Part shown: positions 16,619 through 28,546 of the stretch, one piece after another | Layout of the letters: every line of letters starts with the position of its first letter | Numbering within the stretch: position 1 is the first letter of the stretch | Origin: an uncultured Lachnospiraceae bacterium | GTDB taxonomy: Bacteria; Bacillota; Clostridia; Lachnospirales; Lachnospiraceae | Length of the DNA: 45,935 nt | Direction of reading: 5' to 3' | Assembly (NCBI GenBank): GCA_902768735.1 | Contig: CACXMK010000012.1 | Span: forward strand, 1 to 45,935 | Program-made: the position numbers and the translations under genes | Notes under the pieces: generated by a model | The model's input: only the letters and a program-made list of their open reading frames with translations | Databases searched by the model: none | Told to the model about the DNA's origin: nothing

Positions 16619-18229
16619 TTATTTCTTTTTCTTTCTTCTCCTCCTTCTCGACCTTCTCCTTCTCCTCGCGATATACGCCATATATGAGAGGATCAGGATC
16701 ACGACGATGAGGATCGCGGAAACAATGATGATGAGAAGCAGCAGCGCAGGCACATCCAGATACATCGTTCCGTTTGCTCCGCTGTGCAGGATCCCCTTAA
16801 AGAAATACTTGATCCCGTCCGTAAAGCTGATGTTTTCCGAATAATGGGCCGTTCCGTATTTCTCCGGCTCTGCTTCCGCAGCGATCTCAGATGTTGCGCC
16901 CTCGGCAGCATCTGCATTTGCCGGTGCGGCGAGCGTACCGGTAAAGAGGATCTGCGTCTGCCCTACTGACAGGTCTCCGTACTTATATGTGATCGTTCCG
17001 ATCACTTTTTTGTCCGAACTTTTTTCCTCCGCGTTTTCACCGCTCTCAACTGTCTCGCGGACCGTGTCTTCCGCCTGCTCGTCGTATACTACCTCGGAAG
17101 TCAGGCTGTCAAAAGACATCTCGTTCGGAATGCACACAGATCCCTTGCCGGAGATCGTGAAAGGAATGGAATTGCTGCCGTAAATATCCTTTCCGACCCT
17201 CATAAACCCGGGATTGCTGATCGTATACTTCTTTTCGTGATCGGAGATCTTGAGCTTTCTGAAATTGTTAAAGCCGTAATCAAACAGCTCCACTGTGTCA
17301 TAAAACTGGTTCGGGGACTCCTCTTTTAAGATGACACAGATAAGCTTCATGCCGTCTCTCTCGGCACAGGTCACCAGTGTCTGCCGGGACTTCTCCACAT
17401 AACCGGTCTTGCCGCCGACGATTCCCTCGTACTCGATCTCCCCGTTGATCAGCTTGTGCTTGTTAAAAAGCGTGAACTCATCCGGCTGCGTGTCGGATGA
17501 CGGCATATAGTACATGGACGTATTTGCGATCGTGCAGAGTTCCTCGTGGGAGAAGAATTCCCTTGCGATCTGCGCCATATCATACGCGCAGGTATAATGC
17601 TTTTCGTTGAAAAGGCCGTTGGAGTTGGTAAAATGTGTGTTCCTGCAGCCCAGCTGCCTGGCCCTGATCGTCATCATCTCCGCGAATTTGTCCAGGGAAC
17701 CGGCGATCTTTTCCGCAAGGCCCGCTGCCACTTCGTTGGCAGATGCGACAAACAGCGCGTACAGGCTCTGTTCCACCGTCATTGCTTCACCGGGATCGAT
17801 CCCTATGCTGGCACTGCCGTATTCAATACTGTACACAGCTGTCGCCGAGAAGGGGACCATGTCGTCCATGGAAAGCCTCTCGTACGCGAGAAGGCCTGTC
17901 ATGAGCTTTGTAATACTGGCGGGATAGAGATGCTCATAAATATTCTTGGAATAGAGGATCGTGCCCGTATCCGCCTCTATCAAAATAGCGGCTTCCGCCC
18001 CGATCGCGGGTCCTTCCGGCCACCCTTTGATCTGATTGCTCTGGATCTCCAGGTTCTTGCGCTCTTCCGCCTGCGCGTAATAATCGTCCCCTGCCTGCTC
18101 CTCCGCAAACACGCGGACCGGAACCACAGTCAGACTAAGTACAGCACAGAGCAATACCACAAGGAATCTCTTCCCGAATTTAATTATTGCATCCATGTTA
18201 TGAAACGAATCCCTGTTATGAATCCCCAT
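16619..18229 (-). CDS. dacA: D-alanyl-D-alanine carboxypeptidase (peptidase S11, DacA/DacF type)
   Basis: This 536-residue low-molecular-weight penicillin-binding protein would trim the terminal D-Ala of peptidoglycan stem peptides outside the membrane. A signal-like helix at about 18-42 ends in VFA. The active-site motifs are S105-x-x-K108 (PASITKLM), S163-A-N and K274-T-G. A beta-rich extension follows, then an unusually long tail with a membrane helix at about 497-518, and finally a very basic end of alternating Arg and Lys. DacA enzymes usually end in an amphipathic helix; a true transmembrane anchor with a basic tail is less common. GGAG lies five bases before the ATG at 18229. A second ATG 33 bases downstream is possible. 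Confidence 0.92.
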   Translation of the reverse strand: MGIHNRDSFHNMDAIIKFGKRFLVVLLCAVLSLTVVPVRVFAEEQAGDDYYAQAEERKNLEIQSNQIKGWPEGPAIGAEAAILIEADTGTILYSKNIYEHLYPASITKLMTGLLAYERLSMDDMVPFSATAVYSIEYGSASIGIDPGEAMTVEQSLYALFVASANEVAAGLAEKIAGSLDKFAEMMTIRARQLGCRNTHFTNSNGLFNEKHYTCAYDMAQIAREFFSHEELCTIANTSMYYMPSSDTQPDEFTLFNKHKLINGEIEYEGIVGGKTGYVEKSRQTLVTCAERDGMKLICVILKEESPNQFYDTVELFDYGFNNFRKLKISDHEKKYTISNPGFMRVGKDIYGSNSIPFTISGKGSVCIPNEMSFDSLTSEVVYDEQAEDTVRETVESGENAEEKSSDKKVIGTITYKYGDLSVGQTQILFTGTLAAPANADAAEGATSEIAAEAEPEKYGTAHYSENISFTDGIKYFFKGILHSGANGTMYLDVPALLLLIIIVSAILIVVILILSYMAYIARRRRRSRRRRRKKKK

Positions 18230-18257
18230 TCCGTCTCCATTCTTGTCGAATCTGGTA

Positions 18258-18905
18258 TTATTCCTGCTTTTTCCCGAGGATATACTTAAAGATCGGATTT
18301 CCCTTCGAAGAAAATCTCTCCTCGTATTCTGTCATGATGTTTCCTTCCCCCATGACGGGGTCATTGTGAAGGTCGTAGGTGATCTGCAGGATCTTAAATC
18401 CTCCCTGCCCCACTTCCTCTACAGCGAAATCAAACAGTGACCTGTTATCCGTCTTGAACTCGATCGTGCCGTCATCTGTAAGGATCTGTGAAAACCTCCT
18501 CAAAAACTCCTTGCTCGGAAGTCTTCTCTTCGCGTGCCTGTCTTTTGGCCATGGATCAGAGAAATTCAGGTAGATCCTGTCTATCTCTCCTTCTCCAAAA
18601 AACTCACAGACCAGCTCGGCGTCTCCCCTTATGAACAGGAGGTTCGGCAGCTGCAGTTCATCCAGCTTATCGAGCGCCCTGATCAAAACACTGGAATACT
18701 TTTCGATCCCCACATAATTGATACCGGGGTTTTCCTGCGCCAACCGGTTGATGAACTTTCCCTTTCCGGTACCGATCTCCAGATGCACGGGGTGGTTATT
18801 TCCGAACCTCTCTCTCCATTTTCCCTTTACGGACGCGGGATCCTGCACGATCCACGGACTCTCCGCTATCGTCTCTCTGGCACCTGGAATATTTCTCAGC
18901 CTCAT
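18258..18905 (-). CDS. trmB: tRNA (guanine-N7-)-methyltransferase TrmB
   Basis: This 215-residue enzyme makes m7G46 in tRNA variable loops. It shows the SAM-binding LEIGTGKGKF, the central YVGIEKY, and NFSDPWPKDRHAKRRL, the hallmark of the family, then TEYEERFSSKGNPI at the end. The start at 18905 has AAGGAG eight bases upstream. A longer frame upstream does not fit the family and overlaps the divergent promoter region. It precedes the dacA-like gene by 28 bases on the same strand. Confidence 0.95.
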   Translation of the reverse strand: MRLRNIPGARETIAESPWIVQDPASVKGKWRERFGNNHPVHLEIGTGKGKFINRLAQENPGINYVGIEKYSSVLIRALDKLDELQLPNLLFIRGDAELVCEFFGEGEIDRIYLNFSDPWPKDRHAKRRLPSKEFLRRFSQILTDDGTIEFKTDNRSLFDFAVEEVGQGGFKILQITYDLHNDPVMGEGNIMTEYEERFSSKGNPIFKYILGKKQE

Positions 18906-18984
18906 ATATACTGTCTCCTTTATAAACTCGAATTCCATTCTACCATATTTTGACGGATTGTTTGACGTAATGTTTCGACTTTTC

Positions 18985-18993
18985 TGATATAAT
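18985..18993 (+). promoter_or_regulatory. Extended -10 promoter for the lipoprotein gene
   Basis: TGATATAAT is a TGn-extended -10 box about 25 bases before the ATG at 19018. TTGACG lies at 18962-18967, but the 20-base spacing is long, so the extended -10 probably carries recognition. Confidence 0.55.
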
Positions 18994-19017
18994 CTCTGAT
19001 AACGGAGATGATTCAAT

Positions 19018-19734
19018 ATGAAAAAACAAAGAAAACCGGCTTTATACTATCGAATACTGGTCTTTTTGGTACTTGCGGCGGCAGCCGCTGCCTTCACGGG
19101 ATGTGCAAAAAAGGCAACCGGAGACGTCCGGATCGAACTCGAATCGCTTGACGGAAAAGATCCGTCTGCGTCCGACGCGGTCTTCCCCTTATTTGTATCC
19201 GAAGACGATGCCTATGAAAAAAAATTGGATAAACTCAATAAAGAAGTGGATAAGATCCGCAAATACTATGAGGACAGGCGGCAGAAAGACAAAGGATTCA
19301 TCGTCCGCACTTATGTCAGCTCTGTAAAGGCTATTCCCCAATGCACGATTTTCTGGTATGAAGAGCACTCTCTTCTGGGAGACGACTACAATCTGATGAC
19401 CCTTGCGTTCAACAAGAGTACCGGAGAGCCGATGACCAGCAAAGAAGCTCTGGATTCCCTGGAGATCGACGGCATTATTCTCAGTACCAACGTCGGAAAG
19501 CTGTTTAGGCAGATGCATCCCCTTCTGGAACTGAAAGAGACGGAAATGCAGGGCTTTGAGACCGATGAGAGCGGCACAGTCACCTGCGTTTTTATGAAAC
19601 TGGTCGCCCAGAAAATACCTGACGAAACAGAAGCATCGGAAAGCACTCCTGAAGAAGAGATCCATTTCTATTATTATGATCTCAACAGGGAGTCACTTGG
19701 CCTCATTTCCGATCTTGGATATGAAATTCCATAA
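19018..19734 (+). CDS. Predicted lipoprotein, function unknown
   Basis: This 238-residue protein starts with a basic N terminus, a hydrophobic helix of about 18 residues and the lipobox FTGC, so it should be lipid-anchored on the outer face of the membrane. The mature part alternates charged helix (ESEDDAYEKKLDKLNKEV-like at about 60-85) with a strand-rich region containing YNLMTLAFNKSTGEPM. That segment resembles the DUF3298/DUF4163 type of surface protein, but I do not claim family membership. A GGAG lies upstream of the start. It is monocistronic, with its own promoter and a terminator after it. Confidence 0.75.
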   Translation: MKKQRKPALYYRILVFLVLAAAAAAFTGCAKKATGDVRIELESLDGKDPSASDAVFPLFVSEDDAYEKKLDKLNKEVDKIRKYYEDRRQKDKGFIVRTYVSSVKAIPQCTIFWYEEHSLLGDDYNLMTLAFNKSTGEPMTSKEALDSLEIDGIILSTNVGKLFRQMHPLLELKETEMQGFETDESGTVTCVFMKLVAQKIPDETEASESTPEEEIHFYYYDLNRESLGLISDLGYEIP

Positions 19735-19740
19735 AACAGT

Positions 19741-19773
19741 AAAAGACCGGGCATATGAACTGCCCGGTCTTTT
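19741..19773. terminator. Bidirectional terminator between the lipoprotein gene and gyrA
   Basis: AAAAGACCGGGCA (19741-19753) and TGCCCGGTCTTTT (19761-19773) are a perfect 13-base inverted repeat with a seven-base loop. They separate the convergent lipoprotein and gyrA genes. Confidence 0.85.
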
Positions 19774-19809
19774 ATTATGACTGTATTTCTTTATTCTTCT
19801 ACTTTTTCT

Positions 19810-22284
19810 TTATTCTTCCACTTCGTTGTCATCTGACTCTTCATCGCTGCCTCTGACTTTCGCGATCTTGACAACTTTGACACCCTCGTCGAGATTCATC
19901 ATCTTGACGCCGGATGTGATCCTTCCGATCTTTGAGAAATCACATGCACGGATCTGGATGATAATACCGGCCGAGTTGATCATCATGATCTCATGTTCGT
20001 CTGTTACTGCCTTTACGCCGATCAGATATCCCGTCTTATTCGTGACATTGTAGCACTTGACACCCTTTCCGCCCCGGTTCTGGACCTTGAATTCGGAGAG
20101 GTCTGTTCTCTTGCCCATTCCGTATTCAGATGCGAACAGGAGAGAATCGCCCTGCGTGTCGATCTGCATGCCTACGATCTCATCGTCTTCATCCAGGTTC
20201 ATTCCGATCACACCCATTGCCGTTCTGCCAAGAGGCCTTACAGAGTCTTCGCGGAACCTGATGCACATTCCTTTCTTTGTCACAAGGAAGATATCATTTT
20301 CCGAAACCGTCTGTTTGACTTCGATCAGCTCATCGTCCTCCCGGAGGGTGATCCCGATGATCCCGCTCTTGCGGATATTGGAATACTCCGTGATAGCAGT
20401 CTTCTTAATGATTCCCTTCTTTGTCACCATGAAGAGATTGGCTTCCTCGTCATAGTGAAGGATCGGTATGATCGCCGTCACTTTCTCGCCGGGATTGAGA
20501 TCCAGAAGGTTGATGATCGCTGTTCCTCTCGCTGTCCTGCTCGCTTCAGGGATCCTGTACGCTTTCATGCTGTATACGCGTCCAAGACTCGTAAAGAACA
20601 TGATCATATCGTGGGTCCTGGTCATAAGGAGATCCTCGATATAATCGTTATCCAGCTTCTGCACTCCCTTGATGCCCCGGCCTCCGCGGTTCTGGACTTT
20701 AAAATTGTCCACGGTCATTCTCTTAATATAGCCGAGGGAAGTCATCGCGATAACCGTGTTGACGTTCGGGATCAGGTCCTCTGTGACGATATCAGCGACG
20801 TCCTCTTCTATTTTGCTCCGTCTGTCATCGCCGTATTTTTCCGCGATGATCGTGATCTCTTCCTTGATGACCGTGAGAAGCTTTTTGGGATCCGCGAGGA
20901 TCGACTTGAGCTCTGCGATCTTTGCAAGGAGTTCCTCGTGTTCTTTTAATAGTTTTTCTCTCTCCAGACCTGTCAGAGCGCGCAGGCGCATATCAATGAT
21001 CGCCTGTGCCTGTACATCATCGAGACCGAATCGCTCGATCAGTCTGTTCTTCGCTTCCTGAGGGCTCTCGCTCTCGCGGATGATCTTTATGACCTCATCG
21101 ATGTTATCCAGCGCGATGAGCAGACCCTGTAAGATGTGGTCCCTCTCTTCCGCCTTGTTCAGGTCGTACTGCGTCCTTCTCGTCACGACATCTTCCTGAT
21201 GGCGGATATAATGGATCAGCATCTCCTTCAGGTTCATGACCTTAGGCTGATTGTTCACAAGAGCGAGCATCGTAATGCCGAAGGTATCCTGAAGCTGCGT
21301 GTGCTTATAAAGATGATTCAGGACAATGTTCGGATTGGCATCATGACGCAGTTCAATGACGACTCTCATGCCTTCCCTGTCGGATTCATCCCTCAGATCT
21401 GTGATGCCCTCGATCTTCTTGTTTTTGACAAGCTCCGCGATCTTCGCGATCAGGTTTGCCTTGTTGACAAGATAAGGGAGTTCCGTCACTATAATGCGGC
21501 TCTTGCCGTTTGCCATCGACTCAATATCAGTAACAGCTCTTGTGATGACCTTTCCTCTTCCGGTCCTGTACGCCTCTGTTGCACCGGCAGTTCCCATAAT
21601 AATGCCGCCCGTAGGAAAATCAGGTGCTTTCACTATGGGAAGAAGTTCTTCGATCTCTGTATCCCTGTCTTCCTCAACGCGGTTGTCGATGATCTTTACG
21701 ACTGCTGCCACGACCTCCCTGAGATTATGAGGAGGAATATTGGTCGCCATACCTACGGCGATACCGGTCGTTCCGTTCACCAGAAGATTCGGAAAGCGGC
21801 TGGGAAGAACAGAGGGTTCCTTCTCTGTCTCGTCGAAGTTGGGGACAAAATCCACCGTATTCTTGCCGATCTCTCCCAGCATCTCCATTGAGATCTTTGT
21901 GAGCCTTGCTTCTGTATATCGCATCGCTGCGGCGCCGTCGCCGTCCACAGAACCGAAGTTTCCATGGCCGTCCACAAGCGTATACCGCATGGACCACGGC
22001 TGTGCCATATTGACGAGCGAACCGTAAATGGAACTGTCTCCGTGAGGGTGATATTTACCCATCGTATCGCCGACGATACGGGCGCACTTTCTGTGCGGCT
22101 TATCGGGACCGTTGTTCAGTTCGCTCATCGCGTAGAGGATCCTTCTCTGGACCGGCTTAAGACCGTCCCTCACATCCGGAAGCGCTCTGGACGCAATGAC
22201 GCTCATTGCATAGTCGATATAAGAAGTCTCCATCGTCTTTTGCAGATCGACTTCCTGTATTCTGTCAAAAATTGTCTCTTCCAT
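19810..22284 (-). CDS. gyrA: DNA gyrase subunit A
   Basis: The 824-residue breakage-reunion subunit introduces negative supercoils together with GyrB. The winged helix and tower carry the catalytic Tyr123 in [10 protein letters not shown]. The quinolone-determining region reads [10 protein letters not shown], with Ser84 and Gly88 where many species have an acidic residue. The C-terminal beta-pinwheel carries the GyrA-box-like QNRGGKG and a second QNRGGRG repeat. The C terminus is acidic ([11 protein letters not shown]). It lies 48 bases downstream of gyrB on the same strand. Confidence 0.98.
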   Translation of the reverse strand: MEETIFDRIQEVDLQKTMETSYIDYAMSVIASRALPDVRDGLKPVQRRILYAMSELNNGPDKPHRKCARIVGDTMGKYHPHGDSSIYGSLVNMAQPWSMRYTLVDGHGNFGSVDGDGAAAMRYTEARLTKISMEMLGEIGKNTVDFVPNFDETEKEPSVLPSRFPNLLVNGTTGIAVGMATNIPPHNLREVVAAVVKIIDNRVEEDRDTEIEELLPIVKAPDFPTGGIIMGTAGATEAYRTGRGKVITRAVTDIESMANGKSRIIVTELPYLVNKANLIAKIAELVKNKKIEGITDLRDESDREGMRVVIELRHDANPNIVLNHLYKHTQLQDTFGITMLALVNNQPKVMNLKEMLIHYIRHQEDVVTRRTQYDLNKAEERDHILQGLLIALDNIDEVIKIIRESESPQEAKNRLIERFGLDDVQAQAIIDMRLRALTGLEREKLLKEHEELLAKIAELKSILADPKKLLTVIKEEITIIAEKYGDDRRSKIEEDVADIVTEDLIPNVNTVIAMTSLGYIKRMTVDNFKVQNRGGRGIKGVQKLDNDYIEDLLMTRTHDMIMFFTSLGRVYSMKAYRIPEASRTARGTAIINLLDLNPGEKVTAIIPILHYDEEANLFMVTKKGIIKKTAITEYSNIRKSGIIGITLREDDELIEVKQTVSENDIFLVTKKGMCIRFREDSVRPLGRTAMGVIGMNLDEDDEIVGMQIDTQGDSLLFASEYGMGKRTDLSEFKVQNRGGKGVKCYNVTNKTGYLIGVKAVTDEHEIMMINSAGIIIQIRACDFSKIGRITSGVKMMNLDEGVKVVKIAKVRGSDEESDDNEVEE

Positions 22285-22332
22285 GTCAGGCCTTTCTCAA
22301 TGTTCTCTTAACTGCCGGGCAGACATCGATCA

Positions 22333-24321
<1,989 letters not shown>

Positions 24322-25410
24322 TCAGCATTCCTCTCCTTTAATGTGCCCGTTCTCTATCTGATACAGCTGATCTATCTCAAATCTGTTACTTACAAACTCA
24401 TCCAGTCCTGTACAGGTGATCATCGTCTGGATCCCGCCGATCGTGTTCATGAGATAATTCTGTCTGCGGCTGTCGAGTTCCGAGAGAACGTCATCCAGCA
24501 TAAGAACAGGCTTCTCACCGATCAGCCTGGTCACAAGTTCAATCTCTGATAATTTAAGGGATAGCGCGCAAGTTCTCTGCTGTCCCTGGGATCCGAACCT
24601 TCTCAGGTCGATCTCATTTCCCACAAAGGAAAAATCGTCTCTGTGGGGACCGACGCTTGTCATCCTCAAATGGATATCTTTGCTTCTGGAATCCCTGAGC
24701 CTCTCCGCCATCTCCTCCGACGCGCAGTTGGGCTCATAAGTAATAACAAGTTTCTCTCTTCCTCCGGAAAGTTTCTCGTGGATCTGGGAAACGATCTGTG
24801 CCAGCTCCCCGATAAACTCGCTTCTTCTCTCTATAATTCTGGATCCGTAAGAAACCAGCTGGTCATCCCAAACGTCCAATGTGTCTGCCAGCTGCGGGAA
24901 CTGCCAGACGTCTTTAAGAAGTTTGTTTCTCTGATCGATGATCCTGTTATAGTGATTCAAATCGTGAAGATAAGATGCGTCAAGCTGACAGAGCTCCATG
25001 TCCATGAAGCGCCGTCTCTGTGCCGGACCGTCCTTAACGATACTGAGGTCCTCAGGAGAAAAGAAAACGATATGCAGAAGGCCGATCAGTTCGGAAGCCT
25101 TGCGGATCCTCTGCCCGTTGATAGCGATCCCTTTAGTCTTACTCTTTCGAAGATGCATATCCACCTGATAATCCAGCTCATTTTTGATCAGAACTGTGCG
25201 GATATGGGCTTCCTCCTGTCCGAACCTGATCAGATCCCTGTCCTTGACCCCTCTGTGGGATCTTGTCGTTGAGATCATATAGAGTGATTCCAGAATATTC
25301 GTCTTTCCCTGCGCGTTGTCTCCGTAAAAAATGTTCGTTCCTTCGGAAAAATCCAGATGCAGCGACTCATAATTTCTGAAATTAGAAAGTTCCAGTGACT
25401 TTATGATCAT
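24322..25410 (-). CDS. recF: DNA replication/repair protein RecF
   Basis: The 362-residue SMC-like ATPase loads RecA at gaps. Walker A is GDNAQGKT at residues 30-37. The ABC signature region is FGSQGQQRT, and Walker B is LMLDDVLSELD. It starts nine bases after the rlbA stop, and its own stop abuts the gyrB start. Confidence 0.97.
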   Translation of the reverse strand: MIIKSLELSNFRNYESLHLDFSEGTNIFYGDNAQGKTNILESLYMISTTRSHRGVKDRDLIRFGQEEAHIRTVLIKNELDYQVDMHLRKSKTKGIAINGQRIRKASELIGLLHIVFFSPEDLSIVKDGPAQRRRFMDMELCQLDASYLHDLNHYNRIIDQRNKLLKDVWQFPQLADTLDVWDDQLVSYGSRIIERRSEFIGELAQIVSQIHEKLSGGREKLVITYEPNCASEEMAERLRDSRSKDIHLRMTSVGPHRDDFSFVGNEIDLRRFGSQGQQRTCALSLKLSEIELVTRLIGEKPVLMLDDVLSELDSRRQNYLMNTIGGIQTMITCTGLDEFVSNRFEIDQLYQIENGHIKGEEC

Positions 25411-25419
25411 ATATACGTA

Positions 25420-25632
25420 CTACTCCGATGCGCGAACAGTAAATGTATTGCCCCGGACGCTTACAGTGTCACCGTCCCTGAGCTTTCTTCCTCTCCTGGT
25501 CTCTGTCTCCCCGTTGACAAGGACCAGGCCGTCCGCGATAAGTACCTTTGCTTCTATTCCCGAGGATACAATCCCGGCAAGCTTTAACGCCTGCCCAAGC
25601 TTTATAAATTCATCCCTGATCGTCAGATTCAT
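25420..25632 (-). CDS. rlbA: S4-domain RNA-binding protein RlbA/YaaA
   Basis: This 70-residue protein is a single S4 RNA-binding domain (IKLGQALKLAGIVSSGIEAK, VNGETETRRGRKLRDGD). The gene sits between dnaN and recF, its typical place in Firmicutes, where the homologue has been linked to ribosome assembly. Gaps of eight and nine bases to its neighbours show that it is co-transcribed. Confidence 0.93.
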   Translation of the reverse strand: MNLTIRDEFIKLGQALKLAGIVSSGIEAKVLIADGLVLVNGETETRRGRKLRDGDTVSVRGNTFTVRASE

Positions 25633-25640
25633 CTTTCACC

Positions 25641-26747
25641 TCAGTCAATAGTGATAAAGTTGACGGGAAGGATCAAATAGCAGTACACATCCTCAGCATC
25701 CCTGATAAAGCAGGGAGCTTTGGGACTGACGAGATAGAGAGTGATCTCTTCACTCTCAATTGCCCTCAAAGCGTCGATAAGGAACTTGGGATTGAACCCG
25801 ATGTTCATATCTATGCCGTCCTTCGTGATCTCGATGACTTCATCCATACTGCCGAGCGTGGTATTGATCTTGAGCTCCATGCTGTCATCGCCGATCATAA
25901 TGATCACGGGCTTCTTGTCCTCTTCCTTCACAAGAAGAGTCGCTCTGTCAATACAGCTGAGCAGTTCCTTTCTCTGCACAGTCACCCTTGTCTGATAATT
26001 ACTCGAGAGCATCTTGTCGATCCTATAGTAATCGCCTTCGATCAGGCGGGTGACGACAGTCGTATCATCAAACGCAAACAGAGCGTGCTTATCCGTGAAA
26101 TAAATACTGACAAACTTATCCGTATCTCCGGAAAGGATCTTAGAGACCTCGCTGAGAGTTTTTCCGGGAACGATCACTTTCCTGTCTTCATAGGAATTAC
26201 TGAGCTCTACATTTCTGATCGCAATGCGGTGTCCGTCCAGTGCGACCATTCTCAGTCGGTTATCCCTGATCTCCAAAAGCTCACCGGTCATCATGCCGCT
26301 GCTCTCATTTCCGGAAATGGAGAAGATAGTCCTGTTGATCAGGTCCCTGAGCATAAACTGGGAGATCCTGACTTCCGTCTTCTTCTCGATCTCGGGAAGA
26401 TATGCAAAGTCTGTTCCGTCCTTGCCGAGGATCGTAAACTTAGCTTTCTCACAGGTGATCGTGATCTTTTCTCCTTCCGTAACGATCACAACGTCGTTAT
26501 CAGGAAGTTTTCTTACAATGTTAGAAAAGATCTGTGCATCGACAGCGATGATCCCGCGATCGATGATCAGTCCGGGAACAATGGTCTCGATCCCAAGTTC
26601 CATGTCATTGGCGATCAGACGGATGTCTTTTCCGGATGCATCGATCAGGATGCACTCAAGGATCGACATTGTTGTCTTGCTCGGTACTGCTTTGGATACG
26701 ATCTGTATTCCCTGTGAAAGATAAGATTTGGCAATTCTCAGTTCCAT
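25641..26747 (-). CDS. dnaN: DNA polymerase III beta subunit (sliding clamp)
   Basis: The 368-residue clamp has the three repeated clamp folds, starting MELRIAKSYLSQGIQIVSKAVPSKTTMSILE-like and ending in an LILPVNF-type segment. The start at 26747 has AAGGGACG just upstream. Upstream in-frame residues are rich in Phe and Thr and do not belong to the family. It heads the dnaN-rlbA-recF-gyrB-gyrA transcript, with a good promoter about 90 bases upstream. Confidence 0.97.
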   Translation of the reverse strand: MELRIAKSYLSQGIQIVSKAVPSKTTMSILECILIDASGKDIRLIANDMELGIETIVPGLIIDRGIIAVDAQIFSNIVRKLPDNDVVIVTEGEKITITCEKAKFTILGKDGTDFAYLPEIEKKTEVRISQFMLRDLINRTIFSISGNESSGMMTGELLEIRDNRLRMVALDGHRIAIRNVELSNSYEDRKVIVPGKTLSEVSKILSGDTDKFVSIYFTDKHALFAFDDTTVVTRLIEGDYYRIDKMLSSNYQTRVTVQRKELLSCIDRATLLVKEEDKKPVIIMIGDDSMELKINTTLGSMDEVIEITKDGIDMNIGFNPKFLIDALRAIESEEITLYLVSPKAPCFIRDAEDVYCYLILPVNFITID

Positions 26748-26815
26748 AAAAACGTCCCTTCCGGTGAAAAAAAGTAAAGTAAAGATAGTAATCTTCGTAT
26801 TAAGAAGTGTGAAAA

Positions 26816-27038
26816 TGTGGATAACCACTCTTAATTATATAATTTTTCGGGGTAAAATACAATCTTACAGTGTGGAAATGACTGCGGATTTGAGGTTTAA
26901 AACCTTTTTTCTGTCCACAGTCATTAACAGGAGTATGTGGGGTGTCTAAAACAGCCTTAAAAAGGCAAATTGAGCGTGTCCACAGTTTCAACACGGAATC
27001 CTCAGAGGTTCCACGCGGATTCCACACAGTTATCCACA
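26816..27038. promoter_or_regulatory. DnaA boxes between dnaA and dnaN (minor part of oriC)
   Basis: Perfect DnaA boxes occur at 26816-26824 (TGTGGATAA) and 27030-27038 (TTATCCACA). Weaker box-like GTCCACA sequences lie near 26913 and 26978. The dnaA-dnaN gap of 295 bases contains nothing else except the dnaN promoter. This matches the second box cluster of bipartite Firmicute origins. Confidence 0.75.
26834..26862 (-). promoter_or_regulatory. Promoter of the dnaN operon
   Basis: On the minus strand TTGTAT (26857-26862) and TATAAT (26834-26839) are spaced by exactly 17 bases. A DnaA box at 26816-26824 lies just downstream of the -10, so DnaA could repress this promoter. Confidence 0.7.
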
Positions 27039-27042
27039 TTCC

Positions 27043-28410
27043 TCAGGATTTGAGGTTGAGTTTCTTGAGGATGACATCGACGTTGCCGCGAAGTTCATCG
27101 TTGTCCGCAAGATCGTTCTTGATCTTATTGGCGCCGTGCATGATCGTGGAATGGTCTTTCTTTCCGAGCATCTTCGCGATCGCATCGTAAGTGATATCGG
27201 TATAATTCTTGCATAGATACATGATGACCTGCCTGGGAACGACGATCTCGCTGTCCTTCTTCTGGGAGATCACGGCTGCAGCCTTTACGCCGTAGTGGTC
27301 GCAGACCACGGTCATGATCCTTTCAGGCGTGACAATGTCATTTTTCTCAGGGTAGATCATATCCTTGAGCGCATCCTTGGCATTATCAGGGGTGATCTCT
27401 ACATTATTTAATCTGGAGTAAGCAGTGATCTTCTTGATGGCGCCTTCCAGTTCCCTGATGTTGGACTTGATATTGATGGCGATGTACTCCAGCACCTGGT
27501 CGTCAACTTTAAAATGGGAATTCTCCACGTTTTTCCTCAGGATGGCCATACGTGTCTCGTAACTCGGCGGCTGGATGTCAGCGATGAGTCCCCATTCGAA
27601 CCGGGAGCGGAACCTCTCATCGAGAGTCTCCATTTCCTTCGGAGGGCGGTCTGAGGAGAGAACGATCTGTTTTCCTGCCTGGTGAAGCTCATTGAAGGTG
27701 TGGAAGAACTCTTCCTGAGTCGACTCTTTACCTATTATAAATTGTATGTCATCGATGAGCAGAACATCGACAGTACGGTACTTGTCCCTAAGCCTTTGCA
27801 TGGACTGGGAGTTACCGCTTCGAATAGACTCGATCACTTCGTTAGTGAACTGTTCGGAAGTGACATAGAGAACTCTCATGTTAGGATTCTGCTCCAGGAT
27901 AAAATGACCGATGGAATGCATCAGATGCGTCTTTCCAAGTCCGGCTCCTCCGTAAAGAAACAGGGGATTGTAAGTGTTTCCGGGGGATTCCGATACCGCA
28001 AGACAGGCAGAATGCGCGAACATGTTGTTGCTTCCGACGATGAAAGTATCGAATTTATATTTGGGCTGGAGATGGGCGTCCTCTATTTTGGCCCTGTTTG
28101 AGGCATTGACGGGAGCGGGTGCCTGTTCCGCAGGAAGATCCTGTTCTTTTTCAAGAATAAAACGGACGTCGTATTCTTCTCCCAGAAGCTCTGAGATAGT
28201 GACTCTGAAGAAGTCAATATAGTTCTTGGAAATATACGTGAGCTTGAACTGGTTATCAGAAGGGATACGGATCACAACAACGTTGTCCTCGATCGACGCG
28301 ATCTCAAGATCTTCGATCCATGTCTTATAGGAAATATTACTGAGGCCGTAGTTGTCACGGATATGCTCTTTGATATTCTGCCAGCTCTGTTTGATGATCT
28401 CGTTGTTCAT
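27043..28410 (-). CDS. dnaA: Chromosomal replication initiator DnaA
   Basis: The 455-residue initiator has an N-terminal DnaB/SirA interaction domain (1-85), a linker, and an AAA+ domain with Walker A GGAGLGKTH, Walker B LLIDDIQFI and sensor II in SNIRELEGAI. The C-terminal DNA-binding domain carries the signature KDHSTIMHGANKI. GGAG lies eight bases before the ATG. It is transcribed leftward, away from the main oriC box cluster. Confidence 0.98.
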   Translation of the reverse strand: MNNEIIKQSWQNIKEHIRDNYGLSNISYKTWIEDLEIASIEDNVVVIRIPSDNQFKLTYISKNYIDFFRVTISELLGEEYDVRFILEKEQDLPAEQAPAPVNASNRAKIEDAHLQPKYKFDTFIVGSNNMFAHSACLAVSESPGNTYNPLFLYGGAGLGKTHLMHSIGHFILEQNPNMRVLYVTSEQFTNEVIESIRSGNSQSMQRLRDKYRTVDVLLIDDIQFIIGKESTQEEFFHTFNELHQAGKQIVLSSDRPPKEMETLDERFRSRFEWGLIADIQPPSYETRMAILRKNVENSHFKVDDQVLEYIAINIKSNIRELEGAIKKITAYSRLNNVEITPDNAKDALKDMIYPEKNDIVTPERIMTVVCDHYGVKAAAVISQKKDSEIVVPRQVIMYLCKNYTDITYDAIAKMLGKKDHSTIMHGANKIKNDLADNDELRGNVDVILKKLNLKS

Positions 28411-28496
28411 AGATTTACTCCGATATTAATAATAGGTAGTGATTCAACACATATTTGTTCAGGATGTTTCCCGGGCTAAAGTGTGCGAGCAGATAT

Positions 28497-28525
28497 ATTC
28501 TAATATAAACGTAAAAAATGTTCAA
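28497..28525 (-). promoter_or_regulatory. Promoter of dnaA
   Basis: On the minus strand TTGAAC (28520-28525) and TAGAAT (28497-28502) are 17 bases apart, leaving a leader of about 80 bases to the dnaA start. DnaA boxes begin just upstream at 28547, giving the usual scope for autoregulation. Confidence 0.6.
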
Positions 28526-28546
28526 ATTTGTAAGAATACGGAAAAA

